This document shows, one piece after another, positions 1 through 4,889 of a DNA stretch of 6,725 nucleotides. Position numbers and translations under genes: made by a program. This DNA is from Acidimicrobiaceae bacterium (GTDB lineage: Bacteria > Actinomycetota > Acidimicrobiia > Acidimicrobiales > Palsa-688): positions 1 to 6,725 of the forward strand of contig WQVT01000135.1 in NCBI GenBank assembly GCA_009785715.1, written 5' to 3'. Position 1 is the first letter of the stretch. Each line of letters begins with the position of its first letter. The notes under the pieces are model-generated. The model was not told where the DNA came from and searched no databases. It worked only from the letters and a program-made list of their open reading frames with translations.

Positions 1-88
1 CCCGCCGGCGACCCTGCCCCGAGGGACGTGGGCGCGCGGCCTCTCTCGGGCTCGACGTCGTGTCGGGGGTGGACACGGTCGTGGTCAC
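1..88 (-). CDS. Possible start of the gene downstream of proB (partial, unidentified)
   Basis: A GTG at 88-86 overlaps the proB stop as GTGA and opens a frame of 29 codons that runs off the left edge. It begins MTTTVSTPDTTSSPREAAR and ends Arg/Pro-rich. A second in-frame GTG lies at 76-74. In actinobacteria the gene after proB is usually proA (gamma-glutamyl phosphate reductase). The short REAAR stretch recalls ProA N-termini, but the residues after it do not look like ProA. No Shine-Dalgarno sequence precedes either GTG, so only translational coupling to proB would support it. It could equally be noncoding spacer. Confidence 0.25.
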   Translation of the reverse strand, partial: MTTTVSTPDTTSSPREAARPRPSGQGRRR

Positions 89-1182
89 GGGAGGAGGACC
101 AGATCGTCGCGGTGGATGACCTCCGGCGTGACGTCCGGGGGCAGCGACGAGGTGCGCCGGCCCGCCAGCTCTTTGACGCGGCCGGCGGGGTGGCGCACCA
201 GGCCCTTGGCGAACACGGTGCCATCGGGACCGGCGATCTCGACGGCGTCGTCGGCGTCGAAGCCTCCCTGGACGTCGAGCACCCCGGCGGGCAGGAGCGA
301 GACGCCCCGCTCCTCGAGCGCCCGGCGGGCGCCCTCGTCGACCACCACGGTCCCAGACGAGCCCACGGCGAACGCGATCCACAGCTTGCGGGCGGCGAGG
401 CGCTGCTCGCGGGGGACGATCACCGTTCCCACCCCGGGCGTGCCGGCCACCGCGTCGGCCACGACATCCGGGCGGTGGGCCGCGGCGATCACCGTGCGGA
501 CACCCGACCAGGCGGCCATCCTTGCCGCCGTCAGCTTGGAGGCCATGCCCCCACTCCCCCGGTCGCTGCCGGTGCCCCCGGCGAGCGCCTCGACCTCGGC
601 GTCGACCTCGATGATCTCCTCGATCAGGGAGGCCGTCTCGTCGACTCTCGGGTCGGCGGTCAGGAGGCCCGGGGTGTCGGTGAGCAGGACCAGGAGGTCG
701 GCGGCGAGCAGGTGCGCCACCAGGGCCGCGAGCCGGTCGTTGTCCCCGTAGCGGATCTCCGCATCGCTCACCGCATCGTTCTCGTTCACGATCGGGATGA
801 CACCCAGATCCAGCAGGACGTTCAGTGTCTTGCGGGCGTGGAGGTACTGCCGGCGGTTCACGAAGTCGTCGGAACCGAGGAGGACCTGCCCGCCGACCAG
901 GCCGTGGCGGGCAAGGGCCGCGTCGTAGACCCCGAGCAGGCGGCTCTGGCCGACGGCCGACAGCGCCTGCAGGACGGCCGGGTCGCTCGGGCGGCGCTCC
1001 AGATCGAGCGCCGGCATCCCCGCTGCGATCGCCCCGCTCGTCACCACCACCACCCGATCGCCGGCCTTGCGGCGGGCGGCGACCTCGTCGCACAGCTTCT
1101 CGATGGCCGCCGTGGTGATCTCGCCCCGGGTGTCGGTGATCGACGAGGTGCCGATTTTGACGACCACCACCTTGCCGCTCAC
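85..1182 (-). CDS. proB: Glutamate 5-kinase
   Basis: Cytoplasmic enzyme that phosphorylates L-glutamate with ATP to gamma-glutamyl phosphate, the first step of proline synthesis. The 365-residue product has an N-terminal amino-acid-kinase domain (about 1-255) and a C-terminal PUA domain (about 260-355), the standard full-length bacterial layout. Visible motifs are KIGTSS at 9-14 (phosphate binding), VTSGAI at 47-52, NENDAVSD at 133-140 and YGDND at 145-149 (glutamate site), LTDTPGL at 167-173 and GSGGMASK at 209-216. A GTG two codons upstream (1188) is also open, but GGAGG at 1195-1191 lies only 2 nt from it and 8 nt from the GTG at 1182, so I chose 1182. In most relatives proB follows obg directly; here an inverted toxin-antitoxin operon separates them, so proB probably needs its own promoter. 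I could not identify one in 1189-1356. Feedback inhibition by proline is known for the family but not readable here. Confidence 0.95.
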   Translation of the reverse strand: MSGKVVVVKIGTSSITDTRGEITTAAIEKLCDEVAARRKAGDRVVVVTSGAIAAGMPALDLERRPSDPAVLQALSAVGQSRLLGVYDAALARHGLVGGQVLLGSDDFVNRRQYLHARKTLNVLLDLGVIPIVNENDAVSDAEIRYGDNDRLAALVAHLLAADLLVLLTDTPGLLTADPRVDETASLIEEIIEVDAEVEALAGGTGSDRGSGGMASKLTAARMAAWSGVRTVIAAAHRPDVVADAVAGTPGVGTVIVPREQRLAARKLWIAFAVGSSGTVVVDEGARRALEERGVSLLPAGVLDVQGGFDADDAVEIAGPDGTVFAKGLVRHPAGRVKELAGRRTSSLPPDVTPEVIHRDDLVLLP

Positions 1183-1190
1183 GGGCACGA

Positions 1191-1195
1191 CCTCC
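1191..1195 (-). promoter_or_regulatory. proB ribosome binding site (decides the start)
   Basis: GGAGG on the minus strand. It is 8 nt from the GTG at 1182 and only 2 nt from the upstream GTG at 1188, which favours the shorter ProB. Confidence 0.7.
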
Positions 1196-1238
1196 GCCCG
1201 GGCAGCCGGTGGGGTTCTTGGCAGGGCCGGGTCACGAC

Positions 1239-1329
1239 GGTTCGCTCTCTATCCCTTCACACGTTGGGACGACGCTCAGTCTTGCAGGCGCCTGACCTCC
1301 CCGTATGGTGCCTTTCGAATGAGCGAACC
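1239..1329. repeat. 9-bp inverted repeat across the proB/antitoxin intergenic region
   Basis: GGTTCGCTC at 1239-1247 is matched exactly by its reverse complement GAGCGAACC at 1321-1329, with 73 bp between the arms. The pair lies in the divergent promoter region between proB and the plus-strand antitoxin gene. It might be a regulator site pair or chance; no function is assigned. Confidence 0.35.
1282..1309 (+). promoter_or_regulatory. Weak candidate sigma-70-type promoter upstream of the first TA module
   Basis: TTGCAG at 1282-1287 and TATGGT at 1304-1309 are 16 nt apart. Transcription from here would give the antitoxin mRNA a leader of about 40 nt containing the operator palindrome. That mRNA would lack a Shine-Dalgarno sequence before the ATG, so the closer -10 at 1343-1348 is the better candidate. 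Confidence 0.25.
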
Positions 1330-1338
1330 CACCCTTAG

Positions 1339-1355
1339 GTGCTACCTTGTAGCAC
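1339..1355. promoter_or_regulatory. Operator palindrome of the first TA module
   Basis: Perfect inverted repeat GTGCTAC-N3-GTAGCAC ending 1 nt before the antitoxin ATG, with half-sites spaced 10 bp apart. It overlaps the likely -10 hexamer. Phd/YefM antitoxins are known to repress their own operons by binding short palindromes at the promoter, so this is the expected autoregulatory site. The same heptamer pair occurs, in the opposite arrangement, before the second module at 4874-4889. Confidence 0.7.
1343..1348 (+). promoter_or_regulatory. Likely -10 element for a leaderless antitoxin mRNA
   Basis: TACCTT fits TANNNT and is followed by 8 nt and then the ATG at 1357. No Shine-Dalgarno sequence lies before that ATG. 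The transcript would start at or within 1-2 nt of the start codon, a common arrangement in actinobacteria. No good -35 is visible. Confidence 0.5.
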
Positions 1356-1356
1356 T

Positions 1357-1623
1357 ATGGAGCGGATCGGCGTACGCGAACTTCGCCAACACGCCAGTCG
1401 CTACGTAGCTCGGGTCGCCAAGGGCGAGACGATCGAGGTCACGGACCGGGGTCGTCCCGTGGCGCTCCTCGTCCCGAATCCGGGCGACCAATGGGAACTC
1501 CTCATCGCCAGCGGCCAGGTGCTGCCGGCGAGTGGAGAGGGAGACCTCGCTGACGAGGAGCCAGGTGACTACGGCATCGACGCTTCTGGCGAATTGGCAG
1601 CGATGAGGGAAGACGAGCGGTGA
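1357..1623 (+). CDS. Phd/YefM-family antitoxin (first TA module)
   Basis: An 88-residue type II antitoxin that should bind and inhibit the PIN toxin encoded next and repress the operon. The N-terminal DNA-binding fold is clear: GVRELRQHASRYVARVAKGE (5-24), then TIEVTDRGRPVALLVP (25-40), the classic Phd/YefM pattern. The C-terminal half (about 41-88), with WELLIASGQVLPA at 46-58 and an acidic tail ending REDER, is the usual toxin-wrapping region. A GTG at 1339 is in frame and would add six residues (MLPCST). I reject it because it lies inside the operator palindrome and -10 and lacks a ribosome binding site; the product from ATG 1357 begins MERIGVREL, as typical homologues do. The stop overlaps the toxin start by 4 bp (GTGA). 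About a quarter of codons end in A/T, far more than in the housekeeping neighbours. An alternative label is VapB-like; the family assignment is firm, the target is not. Confidence 0.9.
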   Translation: MERIGVRELRQHASRYVARVAKGETIEVTDRGRPVALLVPNPGDQWELLIASGQVLPASGEGDLADEEPGDYGIDASGELAAMREDER

Positions 1624-2018
1624 GGCTCTACCTGGACTCGTCGGCCCTCGTCAAACTTGTGGTGCGGGAGACGGAGTCCGACTCCCTTCGGCGATTCCTG
1701 CGACGACGTCGAACCGACGGGCGGGTGACGAGCGCCCTCGCTCGTGTCGAGGTGATACGAGCGGTGCTGGCAGGAGGGCCGCCCGCTCTGCAAATGGCCC
1801 GGCGCCAGCTGACACGCCTCGATCAGATCTCCCTCAGCACCGAACTGCTGGACCGCGCCGCGGATCTGTCGGCAGGCGTGACGCTGCGGAGCCTCGACGC
1901 CATCCACCTTGCCGCCGCTCATATGGTCGGTGGGGAGCTACGCGCCGTGATCACCTATGACCGACGGATGGCTGAGGCGGCGCTCGGTCTGGGGCTGACC
2001 GTCGAGTCACCGCGTTAG
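1620..2018 (+). CDS. PIN-domain ribonuclease toxin, VapC family (first TA module)
   Basis: A 132-residue PIN-domain protein filling a whole VapC-type toxin. VapC toxins are Mg/Mn-dependent endoribonucleases that usually cut a particular tRNA or the 23S sarcin-ricin loop; which RNA is cut here cannot be told from sequence. The four acidic active-site positions are present: D6 (LYLDSSALVKL), E44 (LARVEV), D93 (SLDAIHLAAA) and D114 (ITYDRRM), so it looks catalytically competent. The start is GTG 1620, overlapping the antitoxin stop by 4 bp, with GAGGGA 9 nt upstream at 1605-1610; this implies translational coupling. It runs convergent to obg, whose stop lies 191 bp away. About a quarter of codons end in A/T, including CGA, CTT and ATA, unlike the host genes. 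It is clearly a different subtype from the toxin at 4201-4617. Confidence 0.92.
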   Translation: MRLYLDSSALVKLVVRETESDSLRRFLRRRRTDGRVTSALARVEVIRAVLAGGPPALQMARRQLTRLDQISLSTELLDRAADLSAGVTLRSLDAIHLAAAHMVGGELRAVITYDRRMAEAALGLGLTVESPR

Positions 2019-2057
2019 GCAGTCGCACTCCTCCCTCCGGGGTGGGCGTTCGCGCCG

Positions 2058-2117
2058 CGCGATCGTGCCCCTATACGCGGGTCGATCGCGGAGCAAAACC
2101 GCGCGGCCGATCGCGCG
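2058..2117. repeat. CGATCGCG repeats with hairpin potential between convergent genes
   Basis: The octamer CGATCGCG occurs at 2083-2090 and 2108-2115, and inverted (CGCGATCG) at 2058-2065. The first and second copies can form an 8-bp stem with a 17-nt loop; the first and third can form a 9-bp stem (GCGCGATCG with CGATCGCGC). It lies 40 bp past the toxin stop. No T-run follows, so as a terminator it would be atypical. The 191-bp gap 2019-2209 holds no gene that I can support. Confidence 0.4.
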
Positions 2118-2185
2118 TACGGAGGCTGCCTGACGAGAGCCCCGGAGACGCTGGTCGGCCGCCCGGGGAAGCCCGCGGGCATCCC

Positions 2186-2210
2186 ACCGGCCAGCTGCGA
2201 ACCGGCCGGT
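2186..2210 (-). terminator. Hairpin at the obg stop codon, possible terminator
   Basis: ACCGGCC (2186-2192) and GGCCGGT (2204-2210) form a 7-bp perfect stem with an 11-nt loop that begins inside the obg stop codon. A 10-bp perfect palindrome, GCCCGCGGGC, follows at 2171-2180. No U-tract is present, so intrinsic termination is uncertain; it could instead stabilise the 3' end. Confidence 0.35.
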
Positions 2211-3451
2211 CAGTCCTCGCTGTAGTCGAACTGGAAGCTGCCGATGTGGACCCGGTCGCCCTCCCGGGCCCCCGCTCGGGCCAGGGCCCGGTCGACACCG
2301 AGGCTCTTCAACCGGTTCTGGGCGAAGGCGAGCGCCTCCACGTCGGTCAGGGTCGACAGGGCCACCGCCCGCTCGGCCTGGCGGCCGAGGACGACCCAGT
2401 CGCCGCTCATGTCGCGTTGCACGACGATGCCCGCCGGCACGGGCCGGTGGACCGCGAAGCTCACCGGGCGAGGCAGCTCGGCCCGCGCCCTGCTGACCAG
2501 GGTCGCCATCTCCCCGAGGAGGGGCTGCAGCCCATCACCCGTGACTGCAGAGAGCCGCGGTCCTTGCCATCCGTCGTCACTTTGCCCACCTGAAAGATCG
2601 GAACGGGAACCGACGACGATGCGGGGCCGGGCGAGCAGCTCGGGCTGGTAGTCGCCGAGCTCGTCGAGGAGGATGCGCTGTTGCTCGGCGGGGGTGCGGC
2701 CCTCCGAGCCGGCGAGGTCGATCAGGACGACGAGCACCCGGGCCCGCTCGATGTGGCGGAGGAACTGGTGGCCGAGGCCGCGGCCCTCGCTGGCGCCCTC
2801 GATCAGGCCGGGGATGTCGGCGACGACGTACTCGGCGTCGTCGAAGCGGACGACCCCGAGGTTCGGCTGCAGGGTGGTGAAGGGGTAGTCGGCGATCTTC
2901 GGCCGGGCCGCCGAGATCCGCGAGATGAGGGTGCTCTTGCCGGCGTTCGGGAACCCGACCAGCGCCACGTCGGCCATCAGCTTCAGCTCGAGGTCGTACC
3001 ACGCCTCGACGCCGACCTCGCCCTGCTCGGCGAAGGCGGGGGCGCGGCGGCGGTTGGAGAGGAAGCGGGCGTTGCCCTTGCCCCCCTGCCCGCCGGCGGC
3101 CGCCAGCCAGCGGTCCCCCTCGCCGGAGAGGTCCGCGATGACCTGCCGGTCGAGGTCCCGGACCACGGTCCCCTCGGGGACGGGGACGATCAGGTCCTCA
3201 CCGGAGCGGCCGTGGCGACCCTTGCCCGAGCCGTGGGTGCCGTTCCCGGCGCGGCGGTGCGGGTGGTCCCGGAAGCCGTACAGCGAGGCAACGTTGCGGT
3301 CGGCGACGAGCCACACGTCGCCCCCTTTGCCGCCGTCCCCGCCGTCGGGCCCGCCCTTGTCGACGTGCGCCTCGCGCCGGAACGCGACGGCGCCGGCCCC
3401 GCCGTCGCCGCCCTTCACGTGCAGCTGTGCTTCGTCTACGAATCCGGGCAC
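2210..3451 (-). CDS. obg: Obg-family ribosome-assembly GTPase
   Basis: Cytoplasmic GTPase that binds the 50S subunit and acts in late large-subunit assembly and stress or growth control. The 413-residue protein has the three expected parts: glycine-rich Obg fold (about 1-158, with GGDGGAGAVAFRREAHV and GGPDGGDGGKGG), G domain (about 159-325) and OCT domain (about 330-410), which not all Obg proteins carry. G1 is GFPNAGKST (166-174), switch I has FTTL (191-194), G3 is DIPG (212-215) and G5 is SAVTG (301-305). G4 is odd: SRSD (282-285) stands where NKxD is usual. The open frame extends upstream to 3637, but that part is rpmA read out of frame. The GTG at 3451 has GGGAG 8 nt upstream (3464-3460) and gives the family-like N-terminus MPGFVDEAQLHVKGGDGG. 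It is 43 nt after rpmA on the same strand, so probably one transcript with rplU and rpmA. Confidence 0.96.
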   Translation of the reverse strand: MPGFVDEAQLHVKGGDGGAGAVAFRREAHVDKGGPDGGDGGKGGDVWLVADRNVASLYGFRDHPHRRAGNGTHGSGKGRHGRSGEDLIVPVPEGTVVRDLDRQVIADLSGEGDRWLAAAGGQGGKGNARFLSNRRRAPAFAEQGEVGVEAWYDLELKLMADVALVGFPNAGKSTLISRISAARPKIADYPFTTLQPNLGVVRFDDAEYVVADIPGLIEGASEGRGLGHQFLRHIERARVLVVLIDLAGSEGRTPAEQQRILLDELGDYQPELLARPRIVVGSRSDLSGGQSDDGWQGPRLSAVTGDGLQPLLGEMATLVSRARAELPRPVSFAVHRPVPAGIVVQRDMSGDWVVLGRQAERAVALSTLTDVEALAFAQNRLKSLGVDRALARAGAREGDRVHIGSFQFDYSED

Positions 3452-3494
3452 GGCCTCTGCTCCCGCCTCACGTCGGCCAGGCGGCCGGCCGGGG

Positions 3495-3779
3495 TTAGCC
3501 CTGGGGCGCGGCGGCGTCGACCAGCTCGGAAAGCGGGAGGACGTCGACCAGCTTGCGCCCCTGGCGGGCACCGAACTTGACGGTGCCGGGGCGGAGGGCG
3601 AAGAGCGTGTCGTCCTTGCCGCGGCCCACGCCCTCACCGGGGTGGAAGTGGGTGCCGCGCTGGCGGACGATGATCGAGCCGGCGGTCACCTCGGTGCCGT
3701 CGAAGACCTTGACCCCGAGGCGCTTGGCATTGGAGTCGCGGCCGTTGCGGGTAGAACCGCCACCCTTGGTCTTGGACAT
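3495..3779 (-). CDS. rpmA: 50S ribosomal protein L27
   Basis: A 94-residue L27, a 50S protein whose N-terminal tail reaches the peptidyl-transferase centre. The signature KGGGSTRNGRDSNAKRLGVK (5-24) is almost invariant in the family, followed by GSIIVRQRGTHFHPGEGVGRG. The tail starts MSKTKGGG rather than the common MAHKKGGG. Nothing suggests the cleaved N-terminal extension known from Firmicutes L27. The ATG at 3779 has AGGAG 7 nt upstream (3791-3787), inside the end of rplU. Only 4 nt separate the rplU stop from this start, so the two are co-translated. By hand count 7 of 94 codons end in A/T, a useful baseline for host codon use. Confidence 0.98.
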   Translation of the reverse strand: MSKTKGGGSTRNGRDSNAKRLGVKVFDGTEVTAGSIIVRQRGTHFHPGEGVGRGKDDTLFALRPGTVKFGARQGRKLVDVLPLSELVDAAAPQG

Positions 3780-3783
3780 CCGC

Positions 3784-4134
3784 TTACTCCTCTCCGGCCT
3801 CGGAGGCTTCGGAGGCCTCGGCGGCCTCGCGGCTGATGCCGGTGATCTCGATCCTCGAGTACTTCTGGCGGTGACCCCACGCCTTGCGGCCGCGGGTCTT
3901 GGACTTGTAGGTGAAGCCCTTGATCTTGGGGCCCTTGGCGTCGCCGACCACGCGGGCCGAGACGGTGGCGCCCTTGAGGGCAGCCTGATCGGAGACGACC
4001 GTCTCGCCGTCGACCACCAAGATGGGCTGGAACTTGACTTCTTCGCCGGTCTCGACACCCAGAAGCTCGACCGAAAGGGTCTGGCCCTCTTCCACCCGCT
4101 CCTGCTTGCCGCCGGTCTTTATGACGGCGTACAC
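3784..4134 (-). CDS. rplU: 50S ribosomal protein L21
   Basis: A 116-residue L21, a primary 23S rRNA-binding protein of the 50S subunit. The start MYAVIKTGGKQ and later KIKGFTYKSKTRGRKAWGHRQKYS (about residues 70-93; Lys/Arg-rich, rRNA-binding) are diagnostic. The core ends near ITGI; the last 16 residues form an acidic Ala/Glu/Ser tail (REAAEASEASEAGEE) longer than in the minimal family member. Start codon is GTG at 4134. No Shine-Dalgarno sequence precedes it: the 9 nt before it are pyrimidines. TAGACT lies 9 nt upstream, which suggests a leaderless or nearly leaderless mRNA. rplU heads the rplU-rpmA-obg cluster. Its usual neighbour rne is separated from it by the second toxin-antitoxin module. 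Confidence 0.98.
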   Translation of the reverse strand: MYAVIKTGGKQERVEEGQTLSVELLGVETGEEVKFQPILVVDGETVVSDQAALKGATVSARVVGDAKGPKIKGFTYKSKTRGRKAWGHRQKYSRIEITGISREAAEASEASEAGEE

Positions 4135-4143
4135 AAGGGGGAG

Positions 4144-4149
4144 AGTCTA
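4144..4149 (-). promoter_or_regulatory. Likely -10 element for rplU-rpmA-obg
   Basis: TAGACT (TANNNT) ends 9 nt before the rplU GTG. With no Shine-Dalgarno sequence present, transcription starting at or 1-2 nt before the GTG would give an almost leaderless mRNA. TTGACG at 4193-4188, just past the toxin stop, is too far (38 nt) to serve as its -35. The promoter would lie wholly in the 66-nt gap after the toxin gene. Confidence 0.4.
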
Positions 4150-4200
4150 CCAGGCGTGGCGCTTGTGGTTGCTGGCGGGCGACCGTCCGTCAAAGGCCCC

Positions 4201-4617
4201 TCAGACGGTGACGATGTCAAGCAGGTCCTCGAGCCCTCGGAAGTCATCAGGGTTGCGGGTATAGAGCGGCAACGACGCGGCCTGGGCGGTGGCGGCAATG
4301 AGGAGGTCCACGGCGCGTGGGCCGCGCGCCTTCCGGCCGGTGGCCATGACTGTGGCGTAAATGCGTCCGTACGCCCGGGCGGCGTCGGCGTCGAAGGGCA
4401 GCGGGTCGAATGCGGCCTCTGTACGCTGCAGCCGATCTTGCCGGCGGGCCCGCTCCTCGGGGTCACCGGTGGCGTGCGGCCCGGCGGCCAACTCCGCCAA
4501 CGTCAGCCCACTGACCGCCACCTCGACGGGCAACTCCGAGGAGTCAAGATCTTCCAGGTCGACGACGACCGACGTATCGATGACGCCGCGAGCCGGTCTC
4601 GTGACCGGCTCAGCCAC
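4201..4617 (-). CDS. PIN-domain ribonuclease toxin, VapC family (second TA module)
   Basis: A 138-residue PIN-domain toxin, predicted metal-dependent endoribonuclease with an unknown RNA target. Active-site acids are D14 (GVIDTSVVVDL), E42 (GLTLAELAAG) and D104 (RAVDLLIAATA). The C-terminal YTRNPDDFRGL (119-129) matches the TRNxxDF pattern of many actinobacterial VapC proteins and supplies the fourth site through N122/D124/D125. It looks intact. GTG 4617 overlaps the antitoxin stop by 8 bp, implying coupling; AGGA about 12 nt upstream is a weak ribosome binding site. It is co-directional with rne and rplU, and its stop lies 66 nt before rplU. Some read-through into ribosomal genes is therefore possible. 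About 17% of codons end in A/T by hand count, intermediate between the host genes and the first module. It shares little beyond the PIN motifs with the toxin at 1620-2018. Confidence 0.93.
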   Translation of the reverse strand: MAEPVTRPARGVIDTSVVVDLEDLDSSELPVEVAVSGLTLAELAAGPHATGDPEERARRQDRLQRTEAAFDPLPFDADAARAYGRIYATVMATGRKARGPRAVDLLIAATAQAASLPLYTRNPDDFRGLEDLLDIVTV

Positions 4618-4864
4618 GTGGAATCAGGTCCTGAGAGACCACCCTGTCCAGGTCGCCACGCAATCTCGCCAGGTCGACCCCGGGAGCGTGACGGAACATG
4701 GCAATCGCGCTCTCGGAGCGAACGAATCGGCGTCGCCGCAGCGGGGCGAGCTCACCCACCGGCACGCCGTTGCGGGTCACCACGAACGACTCACCTTGAT
4801 CAAGTCGTCGCATGATCCCTCCGCTGTCGTTTCGTAGTTCTCGCTGGGTGATCTCCTTCGCCAT
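4610..4864 (-). CDS. Phd/YefM-family antitoxin (second TA module)
   Basis: An 84-residue type II antitoxin paired with the PIN toxin it overlaps. The N-terminal fold reads MAKEITQRELRNDSGGIMRR then LDQGESFVVTRNGVPVGELAPL (about 3-43), a typical prevent-host-death pattern. Residues about 45-84, with an Arg cluster (RRRRF) and a short C-terminal helix, should bind the toxin. The ATG at 4864 has no Shine-Dalgarno sequence; the -10 TACCCT ends 6 nt before it, so the mRNA is probably leaderless. The operator palindrome lies just upstream. Roughly 29% of codons end in A/T (many CGA and CGT), the most atypical codon use in the window. The gene lies 98 bp downstream of the rne stop on the same strand. 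Confidence 0.92.
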   Translation of the reverse strand: MAKEITQRELRNDSGGIMRRLDQGESFVVTRNGVPVGELAPLRRRRFVRSESAIAMFRHAPGVDLARLRGDLDRVVSQDLIPRG

Positions 4865-4870
4865 ACGACC

Positions 4871-4876
4871 AGGGTA
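4871..4876 (-). promoter_or_regulatory. Likely -10 element of the second TA module
   Basis: TACCCT fits TANNNT and is followed by exactly 6 nt and the ATG at 4864, ideal spacing for a leaderless transcript. TTGTCG at 4901-4896 is a possible -35, although the 19-nt spacer is long. Confidence 0.5.
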
Positions 4877-4889
4877 GCACCCGTGCTAC
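4874..4889. promoter_or_regulatory. Operator palindrome of the second TA module
   Basis: Perfect inverted repeat GTAGCAC-N2-GTGCTAC, 9 bp from half-site to half-site. The gene-proximal half overlaps the -10. The heptamers are the same as at 1339-1355, but in swapped order. It is the expected site of autorepression by the antitoxin-toxin complex. Confidence 0.7.

Noticed and set aside
28..1338. Long plus-strand open frame of 436 codons
   Set aside because: It is antisense to proB, whose protein carries unmistakable kinase and PUA motifs. Long antisense frames are routine at this GC content, and the translation shows no known fold.
1339..1356. GTG 1339 as the antitoxin start
   Set aside because: It lies inside the operator palindrome and before the -10, has no ribosome binding site, and adds six non-conserved residues.
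1569..1922. Minus-strand open frame of 117 codons
   Set aside because: It is antisense to the first PIN toxin, which has all four active-site acids. The antisense product has no recognisable domain.
2058..2117. CGATCGCG copies as a CRISPR-like or tandem array
   Set aside because: There are only three short copies, mixed in orientation and irregularly spaced, with no repeat-spacer structure.
2681..3580. Plus-strand open frame of 299 codons, and other plus-strand frames over 2042-3836
   Set aside because: They are antisense to obg and rpmA, with low-complexity Ala/Gly/Arg/Pro translations and no recognisable motif.
3452..3637. N-terminal 62-codon extension of Obg
   Set aside because: It overlaps rpmA out of frame and its translation is Ser/Arg/Pro noise. 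GTG 3451 has a ribosome binding site and gives the family N-terminus.
4135..4200. Structured ribosomal-protein leader before rplU
   Set aside because: No convincing stem beyond a few base pairs can be formed, and the likely -10 lies only 9 nt from the start codon.
3553..4815. Plus-strand open frame of 420 codons
   Set aside because: It crosses rpmA, rplU and the second TA module in antisense, and all of these have clear family signatures on the minus strand.
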